Below are positions 42,501 through 51,157 of a DNA stretch of 64,000 nt, piece after piece. The stretch lies in NCBI GenBank assembly GCA_943736015.1, contig OX031069.1:43682728-43746727 (forward strand), written 5' to 3'. Below the pieces are notes generated by a model. The model did not search any database. It was not told the DNA's origin and saw nothing but the letters and a program-made list of their open reading frames with translations. This stretch comes from Tridacna crocea (Eukaryota; Mollusca; Bivalvia; Cardiida; Cardiidae). The translations under genes were made by a program, and so were the position numbers. The number at the start of each line of letters is the position of its first letter. Within the stretch, counting starts at the first letter, position 1.

Positions 42501-43302
42501 ATTTCACCTTTTGTCACAATGTTTTCAATGCTATCAAAAGGTGTCATTTACACATAAGAAACAGCTTCATCCTTGCTGTTATTTAGGGTCAATTAGAGAT
42601 GCCGTAGAAATGCCTTATGGAGTAAAGGGTTAAATGCTGAAAAATCTATACTTAAGTTATGTAGTAAACAGTCAACTCTTTACCAAACAACAAACTTTCA
42701 GACTGGTCCAAATTGAAGGCATTTGCAGATGACAAAGTGAACACAATTCAAAAATCAAAATTTGTTTCCAGCTGGGTAGAAAACATTTAGGGAACATGAG
42801 AAAATGATGTTTACCATAACAATGTATTCAAAAGCCTTCTATCTCAGGGTCAGAAAAACAATGAAGTGTGTGGTAAAAAGGTTTAATTCAGAACTTCAAC
42901 TCTTTATCACACAAGACACAATCCCAACTTTTAACGACCCTGAAAAAATAGGCCTTATGAAAACATACCCTTCCAAAAAACAAATTTCAACTTCTGAATC
43001 ACTTTAATTTTGTTATCTGCTAATGCTTTCAATTTGGATGAGTCAAAACTAAAGGTTGTTTGGTGAAGAATTAAGAATTAAATTGTGGTACCTTTACACC
43101 TCCTTGGTTGAAATATCACATTTGAGCTTGCAGATATGACCGGGTGTATGTTCCATCTCCATTTACTGTGTAACTGTTGTGTTGGTAACTGCTTAGCATG
43201 GCCTGAAGACCATTGTGTACTTACAGCTCTACAACCCACTGTATGTGTTAAAGCGACACATGCTGGTCTTGTGGAAAAAAGTAATAAATCCTTGGTAAGC
43301 AT
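27331..43302 (-). CDS. TACO1: TACO1, YebC-family mitochondrial translational activator, complete 6-exon gene
   Basis: TACO1 is a mitochondrial matrix protein needed for efficient translation of COX1. Coding exons on the minus strand, in order: 43302-43092, 41158-41054, 36425-36319, 34955-34825, 30785-30593, 27552-27331. Phases match at all five junctions, giving 969 nt = 322 residues plus TGA. Family landmarks: GHAHWQNVAHIKKEKSAERA near residue 71 (YebC GHNKWSKIKHIK-type start), GGPDPKLNRNL near 107, FDQRGVIIV, AIESGAEDV, and VVKVYDNT near the end. Residues 1-70 start MLTKDLLLFSTRPACVALTH and fit a mitochondrial targeting peptide. An in-frame upstream ATG at 43347 would add an acidic stretch and was not preferred. 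The gene converges with the ceramide synthase gene. Confidence 0.93.
27594..28191. mobile_element. Three family P MITEs in a chain beside TACO1 exon 6
   Basis: 27594-27776 (-, cut), 27813-28040 (-) and 28037-28191 (+, left arm shortened) sharing the TTAA at 28037. Confidence 0.78.
28404..28594. mobile_element. Palindromic MITE, GAGGGAATGAT family, copy 1
   Basis: Ends CAGAGCTCTAGATAGAGGGA and, on the complement, CAGAGCTCCAGTTTAGAGGG. The centre pairs CATTAGAATCGTCT with AGACGATTCTAATG. Confidence 0.7.
28745..29940 (+). mobile_element. Tandem-core element with 166-bp units
   Basis: Starts near ATGGCCCTGGATCGCTCAC. GCCATGTTTCTTGAC-type landmarks at 28931, 29097, 29263, 29427 and 29593 give 164-166 bp spacing. 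Ends with TTGCCATGGCAACC, then GGTGATCCTAGAAGCTCCCC and CTCAGGTGAGCTAAAA. Confidence 0.65.
30241..30464 (+). mobile_element. Family P MITE, damaged core
   Basis: TTAACACTTCACC start; GCTGGTCACCAGC centre kept but the right arm lost TTTTCTCC. Confidence 0.7.
30593..30785 (-). CDS. TACO1: TACO1 coding exon 5
   Basis: Encodes LKGGKTNRWNTLFDQRGVII, then IEIAIESGAEDVIVTKNDAH and ENILK. It carries the FxxxGVI and AIEAGAEDV family signatures. Phase fixes the acceptor at CATTCAG just before 30785. The donor is GTAATT. Confidence 0.93.
30878..31106 (-). mobile_element. Family P MITE, full length
   Basis: 229 bp, TTAA at both ends, perfect hairpin, 93 bp upstream of TACO1 exon 5 (minus sense). Confidence 0.87.
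31180..31408 (-). mobile_element. Family P MITE, GGTTTTTACGGGTCTAGAAT subtype
   Basis: 229 bp, TTAA at both ends. Left arm TGTTGG against CCCACA on the right, unmatched. Confidence 0.85.
31720..32870 (+). mobile_element. Second copy of the 166-bp-unit element
   Basis: Same start (AAGATGGCCATGGATTGCTC, ATTTTGAGAGGACCATAGCC), landmark spacing 166, 166, 159, 166 from 31947 and the same TTGCCATGGCAACC near the end. Confidence 0.65.
32871..34020 (+). mobile_element. Related tandem-core element with 150-187 bp units
   Basis: Starts GGGCCATTGGCCCTGGAACG. Units are marked by ACTTGGTAGAGGTCCACCA near 33191, 33340, 33508 and 33695, then TTGCCATGGCAACC and, at the end, ATAGGGCGATCACAATAGCT and AGTGAGCTAAAA. 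Unit length is looser than in the neighbours. Confidence 0.55.
34248..34477 (-). mobile_element. Family P MITE, type B core
   Basis: GAGAAATTGCTTG / GGAGCAATTTCTCC core; right end CTATGGAGTAAAGGGTTAA. TTAA at both ends. Sits at the same site as the next copy in a duplicated host segment. Confidence 0.82.
34565..34793 (-). mobile_element. Family P MITE at the duplicate site
   Basis: 229 bp, TTAA at both ends, type A core with one A-to-T change on one side only. Confidence 0.85.
34825..34955 (-). CDS. TACO1: TACO1 coding exon 4
   Basis: Encodes VESKSKGPSFVELHGPRGIV, FVLKIAFDTVEVRN and LINQRAKKV. This is the G..G.....E..TDN..R....R segment, more diverged than its neighbours. The acceptor is TTTTTCAG, the donor GTAAGG. 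Confidence 0.88.
34981..35224 (+). mobile_element. Family P MITE with matched arm changes
   Basis: TTAA at both ends. Arms read TGTGGTAAAAGG / CCTTTTACCACA. 26 bp upstream of TACO1 exon 4 (minus sense). Confidence 0.82.
35245..35796. mobile_element. Decayed family P copies
   Basis: 35245-35491 (-) with an inserted T and G run, then two cores at 35605-35670 and 35712-35770 with partial arms. Confidence 0.6.
35793..36252 (+). mobile_element. Family P pair; the second has an internal 90-bp-class duplication
   Basis: 35793-35938 lacks the right half. 35935-36252 repeats its left arm (GACTGGTCCAAAATGGCAGC, then GACTGGTCCAAATTGGCAGC) before a single hairpin. Confidence 0.78.
36319..36425 (-). CDS. 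TACO1: TACO1 coding exon 3
   Basis: After a split Ser codon, encodes GGPDPKLNRNLEKVIQECTA and NVPKTYIQGWIKSF, matching the GGPDP..N..L..A...A....P...I block of the family. The donor is GTAAGT. Confidence 0.93.
36480..37232 (+). repeat. Dispersed repeat J, copy 2 (filled by a MITE)
   Basis: Matches copy 1 through GTGGGTATTTAGAATTTTTA, GGCTACGTAGCCCTC, GTGTCAACCTGGGCTGTAG and AGGGCCACCTTTAA, but has a family P MITE at 36647-36875 where copy 1 has plain TTAA. Confidence 0.7.
36647..36875 (+). mobile_element. Family P MITE at a site with an empty counterpart
   Basis: 229 bp inside repeat J; left TTAA now CTAA, right TTAA. The empty site is 8220-8223. Confidence 0.87.
37283..37736. mobile_element. 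Two family P MITEs, (-) 37283-37511 and (+) 37508-37736
   Basis: The first resembles the 11.5 kb copy (TTTTTACATGTCTGCAGTAC). The second has CCCTCTATG at one arm. Confidence 0.72.
37930..38158 (-). mobile_element. Family P MITE
   Basis: 229 bp, TTAA at both ends; same subtype as 3707-3935 (TTTGAGCCACTTTGAAATTG). Confidence 0.82.
38408..38606 (+). mobile_element. Family P MITE, right end lost
   Basis: TTAACACTTTACC start; core has one base deleted at the centre; stops at CAGGGTAGTTTAG. Confidence 0.72.
38690..40238 (+). mobile_element. Tandem-core element with 156-bp units and GC-rich hairpin end
   Basis: Landmark GGAGATATGCTCC recurs at 38891, 39047, 39202, 39358, 39514, 39670, 39826, 39982 and 40138: spacing 155-156 bp every time. 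The array ends in (GCCC)n, GGGTGATCCCATAATACGTC, then the hairpin CCCGTC-TTC-GACGGG and CGTATAAAAA. The right side abuts half of a family P MITE. Confidence 0.75.
40239..40388 (-). mobile_element. Right half of a family P MITE
   Basis: Begins in the hairpin (GGAGAACTATCATTTTGTCC) exactly where the 156-bp tandem-core element ends. Confidence 0.65.
40420..40608. mobile_element. Palindromic MITE, GAGGGAATGAT family, copy 2
   Basis: Same layout as at 28.4 kb: CAGATAGAGGTAATGAC, CATTAGAATCATCT, ATCACTCCCTATTAT. A further fragment (CTATGTTATGGGTACTCATT) is at 42200. Confidence 0.65.
40840..40968 (+). mobile_element. Left half of a family P MITE
   Basis: ATTACCAAATGACAAAATTT ... TGTGGGAAAAGGTAAAAA, then stops 86 bp from TACO1 exon 2. 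Confidence 0.6.
41054..41158 (-). CDS. TACO1: TACO1 coding exon 2
   Basis: Encodes GHAHWQNVAHIKKEKSAERA then ALRAPLYVKMREACR, the start of the YebC domain. The acceptor is ATTTTGTAG, the donor GTATGT, ending in phase 1. Confidence 0.92.
41446..41826. mobile_element. Two family P MITEs, the second cut
   Basis: 41446-41685 (-) full with an inserted TTTTATTTTTAT; 41683-41826 (+) ends mid-core at the TA-flanked MITE. Confidence 0.72.
41864..42121. mobile_element. Palindromic MITE with TA flanks, copy 1
   Basis: Termini TGGAGTGCAACACGCGAAAA and, on the complement, TGGCCTGCAACATGCGAAAA. The interior carries GTAAAGTGTCGTC palindromes. TA on both sides. It truncates a family P copy at 41826. Confidence 0.75.
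42238..42352 (-). mobile_element. Badly decayed family P remnant
   Basis: GATAGTAACCAGCACC and TTGTTATCTGCATATATTTT are the only recognisable parts. Confidence 0.4.
42405..42633 (-). mobile_element. Family P MITE, type B with many matched arm changes
   Basis: 229 bp, TTAA at both ends. Arms TTGTGTCAAAAGGTGAAATT / AATTTCACCTTTTGTCACAA pair perfectly yet differ from the consensus at several positions on both sides. Confidence 0.85.
42672..43074. mobile_element. Two family P MITEs in TACO1 intron 1
   Basis: 42672-42886 (+, damaged core) and 42895-43074 (-, hairpin deleted). The second ends 17 bp from the exon 1 donor. Confidence 0.68.
43092..43302 (-). CDS. TACO1: TACO1 coding exon 1 (targeting peptide)
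   Basis: 70 codons plus one base, rich in Ser, Thr, Arg and Ala with few acids, ending FQPRRCK. The donor GTACCA is weak but is the only one keeping phase with exon 2; a nearby GTGTAA breaks the frame. A family P MITE ends 17 bp inside the intron, and a hAT-type element lies 96 bp upstream of this ATG. Confidence 0.8.
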
Positions 43303-43398
43303 CTTTAGGTCAATTTGTAGAGCTTCTGAAAAATCATTCATTGTCATTAATGTTTTCTTGTTATTTTCTACAAAAAAAAAGTTTCAAATGCAATAGAT

Positions 43399-44472
43399 TA
43401 GTGGTGAAACGGTTCACTGATATACCGATTAACCCCTGTCTGTTCAAAGAAAAAAACGAAAGTGGTACGAATTTTACCGTATCGGTATTTCTGCAATATG
43501 TCAACTTCTCTTAATTGCATTAGAAAGTCTGGTTTTCCCAAAAATTTTGTCAGAAATCGATCGTTTTTCCACTAACTGAAAGATTTATGAAAACGAAAGT
43601 TGTTTATTTTTTCAACAGGCGGTGTCACCGTTGTTAACCCATTACCAAACAACAAAATTTTAGACTGGTCCAAATTGAAAGCATTTGCAGACGACTAAAT
43701 AAAAGTGACTGAAAATTTGAAATTTGTTTTGTGAAGGGTAGAAAACATTGTGGGAAAAGGAGAAAATGCTGGTTACCAGCATTTTCTCCTTTTCCCACAA
43801 TGTTTTCTAAAGGCTTCTTTCTCAGGGGCGTCAAAAGTAGGGATTGTGTGGTAATGGGTTAAGGTAAAATAATGAACACCTCAAATACACAACACAAACT
43901 CCATATAACCATCAACCGATTTTGGACCAAAGGAGTGTGTTATTCCTTTCCTACAACTTTCCTCACACTTATTTTGCAGTTTTTTTTCCTGGTAGATAAG
44001 CGGGAAAGTATTAGTGTTAGTGACAGAGTAAGTTAGTGCATTGCACTGTCTTCTCTGTTGAGCTCCCAAAGTTCATAATAGTAGAACAGCTGGTTTCTAC
44101 ATAAACAAGTGCGCCCTCTTTGCGAGTGTTCAGTACTGCTGGTGACTTCTTGTCAGCAAAGAGGGCTTCTCTGGGTGCTGACAAGGTTGACATGCTTATA
44201 TTTTTGAAAAAAAACATGACTTGACATGTCACTGAGTTATTTACTTGTTTCTATGGACAAGTCTTAATTTCTTTGTCATTTCAGTTTAGTCTGTGTTAAA
44301 GACTAGTCAAAGTTTTTAGCATATGCTACTCTAACAGTGACTACAAGTGGTTGGATATGCTAAATGTCAGCATATAGGTATACAGCATATTGCAATACGT
44401 ATTGCAATACGGGTCAGCCATACTGCAATATATTGCAATACGCTTTTTACCGTATTGTTTCACCCCTACCTA
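43399..44472. mobile_element. Non-autonomous hAT-type element with 8-bp target duplication
   Basis: Flanked by CAATAGAT at 43391-43398 and 44473-44480. The left end TAGTGGTGAAAC matches the complement of the right end (TAGGTAGGGGTGAAAC) apart from a 4-bp indel; hAT termini of the type YAGGGGTG are well known. No transposase frame is seen. A family P MITE (43634-43862) is nested inside. The element lies 96 bp upstream of the chosen TACO1 start codon. Confidence 0.75.
43634..43862 (+). mobile_element. Family P MITE nested in the hAT-type element
   Basis: 229 bp, TTAA at both ends, perfect hairpin. Confidence 0.87.
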
Positions 44473-44483
44473 CAATAGATACA

Positions 44484-44662
44484 CCCTTTACCTGAAAAAA
44501 ATTCAGAATTTGGCCCCAAGTTAAAGAGGCTTCTAAAAAAGGATGGCAAAAAGGGGAGGATTTTCTCTACACATTTTAAAACAAATTCCAACTTTTACTT
44601 CACGTTATATTTTTTGTCTTCAAATGATTCTAATTTGGACGAATCTGGAGTGGTGATAATGA
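44484..44662 (-). mobile_element. Decayed family P remnant
   Basis: CCCTTTACCTGAAAAAAATT start and AATTTGGACGAATCTGGAGT; adjoins the hAT target duplication. Confidence 0.4.
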
Positions 44663-45839
44663 TGGCTAGCCTAAATCTCGGACGTTCGAATAATACCCTG
44701 TTGCTTAGTTTTTCATGTGTTTTCGCGCCCTCTCTGGTAAATCTGTGGTGCGATCTGTTTTGTTAGAGTTTTACTTTAAATGGCTTGCCATGAAGTATTT
44801 GTGCAAATATTGGTAATAAGATCAAAGTGAAACTATATTGTGAGATTGTTATAGTGATAAATTACCCCACGGATTATAGCCAGTGTGTGTAACCTTCGCT
44901 TGAAGTAAAATGGTTGTACAGTTTTAACTATAGATGGCAGTGAGGTTGACGTCAAAGTAGTTCCGGCCACTCAAATGTACCGGTGTATATATGGTGATAC
45001 CGGAGTCTACGGATATCGGTACATAGTAAAAAATATTTTAAACGCTTTGCCCTTTTAGTTCAACCATGACCTAGACAGTGTGAATCCCCATTTACTTTTT
45101 AGATATTTAAGTATACGTGCAATAATCTATTAGATAGAATTTCGTCAACCGATTTGCATGTTGTTTGAATGTTTAATAATCCGAATTATGTTTACATTCT
45201 GCTTAACAGTATTTATAAATAAATCGTCACTTACAACTTCGAATTGTAGCGGTTGTTGCGTTAACAAACGAGATGACATGCAAGGGAGACTATACCGACT
45301 GGTTAAAAATATTATTATCATTCTTTTACGTTTGGATTTTAAAGCAATCTTTCAGAAACGTAAATATTTACGTTACCATCGTGAAAACATTATATAATCC
45401 ATTATAAGTAAGCGATAGAGTTTTTTTTATGCCCATCGTCTCCACAAACTATAAGCGTGTACCATATTTTATTCGTCTTTGGTTTGAGGCGGCTCAGAAT
45501 TGTAAGGGAGACGACTCTGGGACTTACGCAGATTTAAGAAAGTACGAGTTTTCTCCCTTAGACCATTAACTGTTTGCAATTTCGCCAGTCTTCTGTATAA
45601 TGAAACATAGAACTTGATTTGGGTTTTATTCGAATGAAGAGCGCAAAGGGAAGCATATACGTGTGAAAATATAGAGAAAAAGAAATAAATATTTGTAAAT
45701 AAATAGGTAAATGGATATGTTTTGCTTCACGTGGCTGCACAATTTCCTTATTACATTTTCAATTTTGGTTGCTATTAAAACAGCAGGAACAAAACTACTG
45801 GAAACAAAGGAAATGACTCCAATCCATAATAAGCATTAA
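44663..45839. other. Unassigned; probable TACO1 upstream region
   Basis: Low repeat content compared with the rest of the window. I see no convincing exon, CpG-rich core or TATA element. A short GGTGATACCGGAGTCTACGG motif at 44993 resembles sequence at the hAT ends. Confidence 0.4.
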
Positions 45840-46640
45840 CTCCATAAACAGTATCAGAAACCATTTTACCAAAATATTTTCACTAAAATGGTAAAGAGTT
45901 TTGAAATTCATTTCTTTTTTTTTTTTTTTTTTTGTTCTGTTTTACCCTATTGTATGAAAGACCTTTCTTCCTCAGTGTTTATAGAAGTTGGCAATGCATG
46001 CTCTTACATTATATTGCAGTTTCAGACATAAAAAAGCAAATGTGCAGAAACTCCAAACCATTTTAACAAAATATTTTTACTAAAATGGTAAAGAGTTTTG
46101 AAATTCAATTTTTTGGTACTGTTTTACCCTATTGTTTGAAAGATCTTTTTTCCTCAGTGTCTTAAGAACTTAGCAATGCATGGTGTTACATTATATTGCA
46201 GTTTCAAGGCATCAAAAGCAAATTGAGTAGAAACTCCCAACCATTTTACCAAAATATTTTCAATAAAATAGTAAAAGGTTTTGAAAAAAAAATCCTTTTT
46301 CAACTCTTCGTCTTTGTGAAAGTATAAGAAGAAGTAGATACTCTGTACCATCTTACAGCACACAAATCACTGTTGGATAAAATTTCAGTTTCTTAAACAT
46401 AAAGGTAGAAACTCTTTACCATCTTACAAAAGAAAAAATGAAGCTTACATGCTAAAGAGTTTCGAGAACAGAAAAGAATTACTTTTCCCGCAATGCTTGC
46501 AACAGCTTTCTTCCTGAGTGACCATTAAATTTAACACCGTATGCTGTAGATAAAGTTCAAGTTTTTCAGACACTGAAAAGCAAATAAGTAGAAACTCTTC
46601 CCATCTTTTAATATAAAATGGTAAGGAGTTTCGGAAAATT
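45840..46640 (+). repeat. Five tandem units of 170-197 bp with ACTCTTTACCA-like sites
   Basis: Each unit holds a short palindrome (ACCATTTTACCAAAATATTT ... TAAAATGGTAAAGAGTTT), recurring near 45890, 46088, 46271, 46451 and 46621. The site resembles the family P terminus. Confidence 0.65.
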
Positions 46641-47271
46641 TGCTATTGATTCAAAATCAAAGGGCTTGCACATATACGAAAGAAATCATTCGATATGTAT
46701 CAACATAGAGTTTTTAGAAACATTTTTATGATCAAAATTTTGAAAAGATCAGATTTCACGGCCTTGTGAGATTCCCCTGCTAGAAATTCCCGGGATTTTT
46801 TGGTAGCGGACGAAAATTAGTTCGCATGTTGAACATATGTCTTTTGATGTTTCCAAGATGAAAAACAGTTTGCATGACCTCTTGAATTTAAAACTACAAG
46901 AAAATATATTACACTGTATACTTCTTACAATATTAAATGGCCGTATTCAATTTCTTTCAAACCGTACAACCATCGAAAAATGAAAAAATAAATAAATCGC
47001 CTGACCATTTTAGTTCGATCGTAACCTTCCAATATTTCTTGCTTTCGGTAAGGTCCGCGTCTAACTGTTTATATCGTTGTCGTCCATTAAATTAATCGTG
47101 AACCGTCTTGTGCGCAGTGCAGGAGAGACAAAAAAAAAAAAATACGGTTTCTGATCTTTGATCTTAGATCGTCCGATTCTACCTTTATAAAAGATCAGAG
47201 TGTCAGTGGATGTCGTATTTTCAGGCTTCAAAAGAAGGCGAGTTTGTACATTTGACCACAGGAATTTGACA

Positions 47272-47404
47272 TTCTATATAACCAAAATAAATGATTAAAA
47301 TATGGAAAAAAAATCTTCCCTATCTTATATAAGCACACGTGTCTATATTAGATCTATACAGGAGATTTTTTTTTTTCATATTTAATCATTTATTTTGGTT
47401 ATAA
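47272..47404. repeat. Inverted repeat, ATAACCAAAATAAATGATTA
   Basis: ATAACCAAAATAAATGATTA near 47278 pairs with TAATCATTTATTTTGGTTAT ending near 47402. AT-rich interior. Possibly a small MITE. Confidence 0.6.
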
Positions 47405-47949
47405 AATGTCAGATTCCTGTGATTTGACGATGACACCGGGAATTAATTTAAACAAGGGATCGTAACGCGTCACAGAAACTTTTGTACCAAATTTTTCACT
47501 TGAATTTAAATCACTGTGGAAGAGATTCCTTAATGACTGTTTCATACCAAGGACTAAATCTAAAGGGCTTAATCGCAGTTGCTCCTGTGAGTAGGCCCTA
47601 CTCGTACGCCTGTGCAGTTTGTACCGCCTTCTGTTCAATAGAGAAATCCTTACCAACATTTATTTCATGCTTTCCGGTAGGATATCGAGAAATAGCAGTG
47701 AAAATATTAATATTTTTTTATCTTACACTGGTACAACCAGTGAAAATACCGATTTTCACGTTCTTGATGCCTAATTAAGTTGAACGTGCCTAACAACCAG
47801 ATGGGAAATATGACGTCATATACTTTACATTTCTCGCGCTTGACGTAATTGTAATGCGTTGCTATGCAGGAGGGGTGCGCCATGGGGAATAACGGAAAAG
47901 AACTGTACTGGATTTTGATAAAGCTCCTCCCAGAAAGGGTTAAAAGCAT

Positions 47950-48145
47950 GAAATAAATAGAATATTTGGGGTTTTTTTTTTTTGTTTTCGGTGAAAGATC
48001 GAAAATCATTTCATCTCGTGAACACCATCGGTAATATTTTCACGAGTGGCTTCGCCACTCGTGAAAACATTACCGATGGTGTCCACTCGATGAAATAAAT
48101 TTCGACCTTTCACCGAAAAAGACAAATATCCTCTATTTATTAGTT
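47950..48145. mobile_element. Long palindromic element
   Basis: Left arm AAATAAATAGAATATTTG...TTTTCGGTGAAAG pairs with CTTTCACCGAAAA...AATATCCTCTATTTATT. The centre is CACGAGTGGCTTCGCCACTCGTG. Confidence 0.7.
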
Positions 48146-49896
48146 TTTCACGAACATTGGCAGAGTTAGTCTCAAAAACGATTCTGCCAGATTTTCACAT
48201 TCTGTGTTTAATCGGTCGTTAGACCGATTAGAGACGGCGTTTTCCACAATCCAAACTGACCCAATTCCCGAAAAGGCCCTTTGCAGGAATGGACGCATAC
48301 AAATTATACATAATTGGTATAGAGACTGTTAGATTAGCTACTATTCAAGGAACATCAGATTTACTTTGTTTTTGTTTTCTTTGTATGGCGAATATGACAT
48401 ATTATTATCAATGCGTACAATAATGAATTATGACTCTCTTCTTCTAAATACCAGCACGTTATTGCATAGATTCTAGATACTGGTCAACAAATTGAAAATT
48501 TCCGACGTTAAGGTAAAAACTAGTCACGTGATATATTCAGGTGGAGGTTTCTGGCGAAATAGAAATCACATGATACAAGTGACAACTGAGCGGAGAACGA
48601 ATCAAATTCTTCTGTGTGTATCACGTGATCGATTACTGACGCTTTGAAGTCTACTACAGTCGTCATTTTGAAGAAGGTTGCAGAGAGAGAGTCTCAGAGA
48701 GAACGAGATAAAGTCTAAATAAGAAGCGACAACAACTGAAATTTAAGTTTTCATTTAGTTCTTGTATGCAAGTACTTTATCTGGATTGATTCCTTTGAAT
48801 TTTTAAGAGACAGAACTTGTACACTTTGGGTTAGCTTCGCATTGATTCCCGTGGATCGTTTTCGTTTATGCTGTACGCCGTATCCCCCCTCTACTATTTT
48901 TAAAGTTAAGTAGACGGCAAGGTATGATGTGTGTGATGAAGGAAGCATCTTCGTTGCACGGATATAAGTTGTGCATCGATCGGCAATGTGTTCAAACCCA
49001 CAAAAGTATAAGTTTGTAGATTTGTTGAAAAGAGTACCAGTCTGTCTGGAAATGGGGAAATGGGGTACTGCCATTTAGAGCTAGTCATCTAAGGGAACTT
49101 ATCAATTATTTAACTTCATGTGTATAGAGCTGATTTTTGAGAAGTTTGTATACGGGTACTCTATTTGATATCTATCTGTGCTATTTAAATGTTTTGTTAC
49201 AGTTAGTACTCCTTGCTCATTTTTTTAACTAGTAAGGAGTCGTAACCGGCCATTTGATAATTTAGATTTAGCACGGGTTCTTATATATTTTCGTCGGGAT
49301 AAAACTATTTTTTTACCATTCAGAATCAAATGCTCAGCTATTCAAAGTCTATGAAAGAAGCCTTTCTGTGCATTCAATAAATTTAACAAAATACAGCCCT
49401 GAAGAATAGAAGTTTAATATTTTCAGTTTCACAGATCATTTTGCCAAGAAAGCCATTTTTGGTTAAGAACTCTCAAAATGACATTTCATGTTTTTTACGG
49501 GTTTCATTAGTCAGATTAAGAGGAGGTACAGGGAAGTAAAAAGTTTTTGGAATTTTTTCAATCATACAATGTGATGCTCATTTAAGGGTAGAAATAAGGA
49601 AAGAAAGCTTCAAAGATCCTTTTAAGCTTACTATTTGACTATCTCATACATTTATTGGCATTGCCTATGTCAGCTGTAGATCTATTTGCAAAAATGACTA
49701 GAAAATTTTAAATGAACTCTAACTCGCCTCCAAGAAGTAGTACTCGCGGCAAGTGTTATATGTGTCCACTAGTAATTGGTGAAATGCTTTTCTCGAGTCA
49801 AATTTTAAACTAACTTTAGAAATTTTCATTAAAAACTCTAGTTGCCGTGACAACGATTTTATTCTTGAAAATATTCACATTGCTTAATCACTCAGT
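48146..49896. other. Unassigned, low-repeat region
   Basis: No exon, RNA gene or repeat family recognised. CACGTGAT near 48530 and 48622 and AGAGAGAGAGTCTCAGAGAG at 48685 are the only local patterns. Confidence 0.4.
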
Positions 49897-50190
49897 GGCT
49901 CCGCCCGGGTGGCTCAGTGGTGAGGGTGTCGGACTCATGACCCGGTGGTTGTGAGTTCTATCCTTGGTTGAGGCGAACTTTCTTTCCGTCGTATTTTCCC
50001 CTTTCACCTCTGCAGAAGCATGTGAGAAAGATAGTACAATAGGTGATTTTGGAAAGAAAAGTTGTGTTAGCACTGGTTTGAGAAAGTCAGGAACACATGT
50101 GCGTCATCGATCGCCATAATATGACCTTAGCTGTTAAAGTGGCGTTAAACTCCAATACAATCAATCAACCAACCAACCAACCGACCAATG
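49897..50190 (+). mobile_element. tRNA-derived SINE with AACC-rich tail
   Basis: The head GGGTGGCTCAGTGGTGAGGG has an A box and TTGTGAGTTCTATCC a weak B box. The body ends AAGTGGCGTTAAACTCC and an imperfect (AATCAACC)n tail. A different SINE family from that at 1.8 kb. Confidence 0.65.
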
Positions 50191-50194
50191 GGTC

Positions 50195-50965
50195 TAGGAC
50201 ATTTGCCCCCTTGACTTCTGCCCCCCGGACTTCTGCCCCCGGACTTTTGCCCCCTTAGGAAACCTGCCACTGGACGTTTGCCCCCCGGACATCTACCAAC
50301 CTAGGACATCTGCCCCACGGACATCTGCCCCCTTAGGACATGTGCCCCCCTAGGACATGTGCCCCCAGACATCTGCCCCCGTAGGACATCTGCCCCCTGG
50401 GCATCTGCCCCCTCAGTTTGTTTACAACTTGGATGTCTAGCTCCTTTACGGGAAAATCTCAAAAAAGCAACTTTGAGATATACACGTATATTGTACATGG
50501 TAATTTTGATCGGCACTACGAAAAAGATCTCTCAGCTGTTGTATCGTTAAGTGCTATTTTGTTGAAAATCTGCCGATTAATTGATTTCAGTTTTAATATC
50601 AAACTTCCAGTATGATAACTATAGAGTCAGTTACTCATCTGGCATGCCTTCTGTAAACCCCGATAAAAAAATCTTTTTTGCATTTTAAGAAAAATAAAGC
50701 AAAATTCAGGATGCTATTAGTTTTTCAACATCATTAAACTTTAGAAGAAGCTTATCGTTTCCCAGGAGGCAGTTGTCCTACGGGGGCAAATATCCAGGGG
50801 CAGATGTCCTACCAGGGCAAATGTCCGGGAGGGGATGTCCTAACGGGGGCGAATGTCCGGGGGCAGATGTCCAGGGGGGCAAATGTCCGGGGGGCAAATG
50901 TCCTACGGGGGCAAAAGTCCGGGGGGGGGCAGATGTCCAGGGGGCAAATGTCCTGATACCCCAAC
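50195..50965. mobile_element. Foldback element with G-rich tandem arms
   Basis: Left arm 50195-50412 is a run of GGACATCTGCCCCC-type units of about 20 bp; right arm 50780-50960 is the same in reverse (GGGGGCAAATGTCC). The ends GGTCTAGGACATTTGCCCCC and, on the complement, GGTATCAGGACATTTGCCCC match. The arms flank about 365 bp of unique DNA. Confidence 0.65.
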
Positions 50966-51157
50966 CAATAATCATGCACTGACGACTGATTACAGTGCTT
51001 ACAGCACTTTGATTTACTTCATTTTTGTACGCATTTCATACCAGTGAATGGGTCTCATTGAAAATACAGCGGGTGTATTCATGAATGCTTTTGCATCATC
51101 TGATCTATATTTTGTGAAATATCGTTATGTTATAAAACGAATCTGACATTTGTGGAC

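Noticed and set aside
43303-43347. Upstream in-frame ATG for TACO1 (adds 15 residues)
   Set aside because: The added stretch MTMNDFSEALQIDLK is acidic, unlike a mitochondrial targeting peptide, and the downstream ATG gives a typical one. Not excluded without transcript data.
47399-47659. An 86-codon minus-strand frame ending beside an inverted repeat
   Set aside because: No recognisable domain, no clear splice sites, and an equally long frame exists on the other strand.
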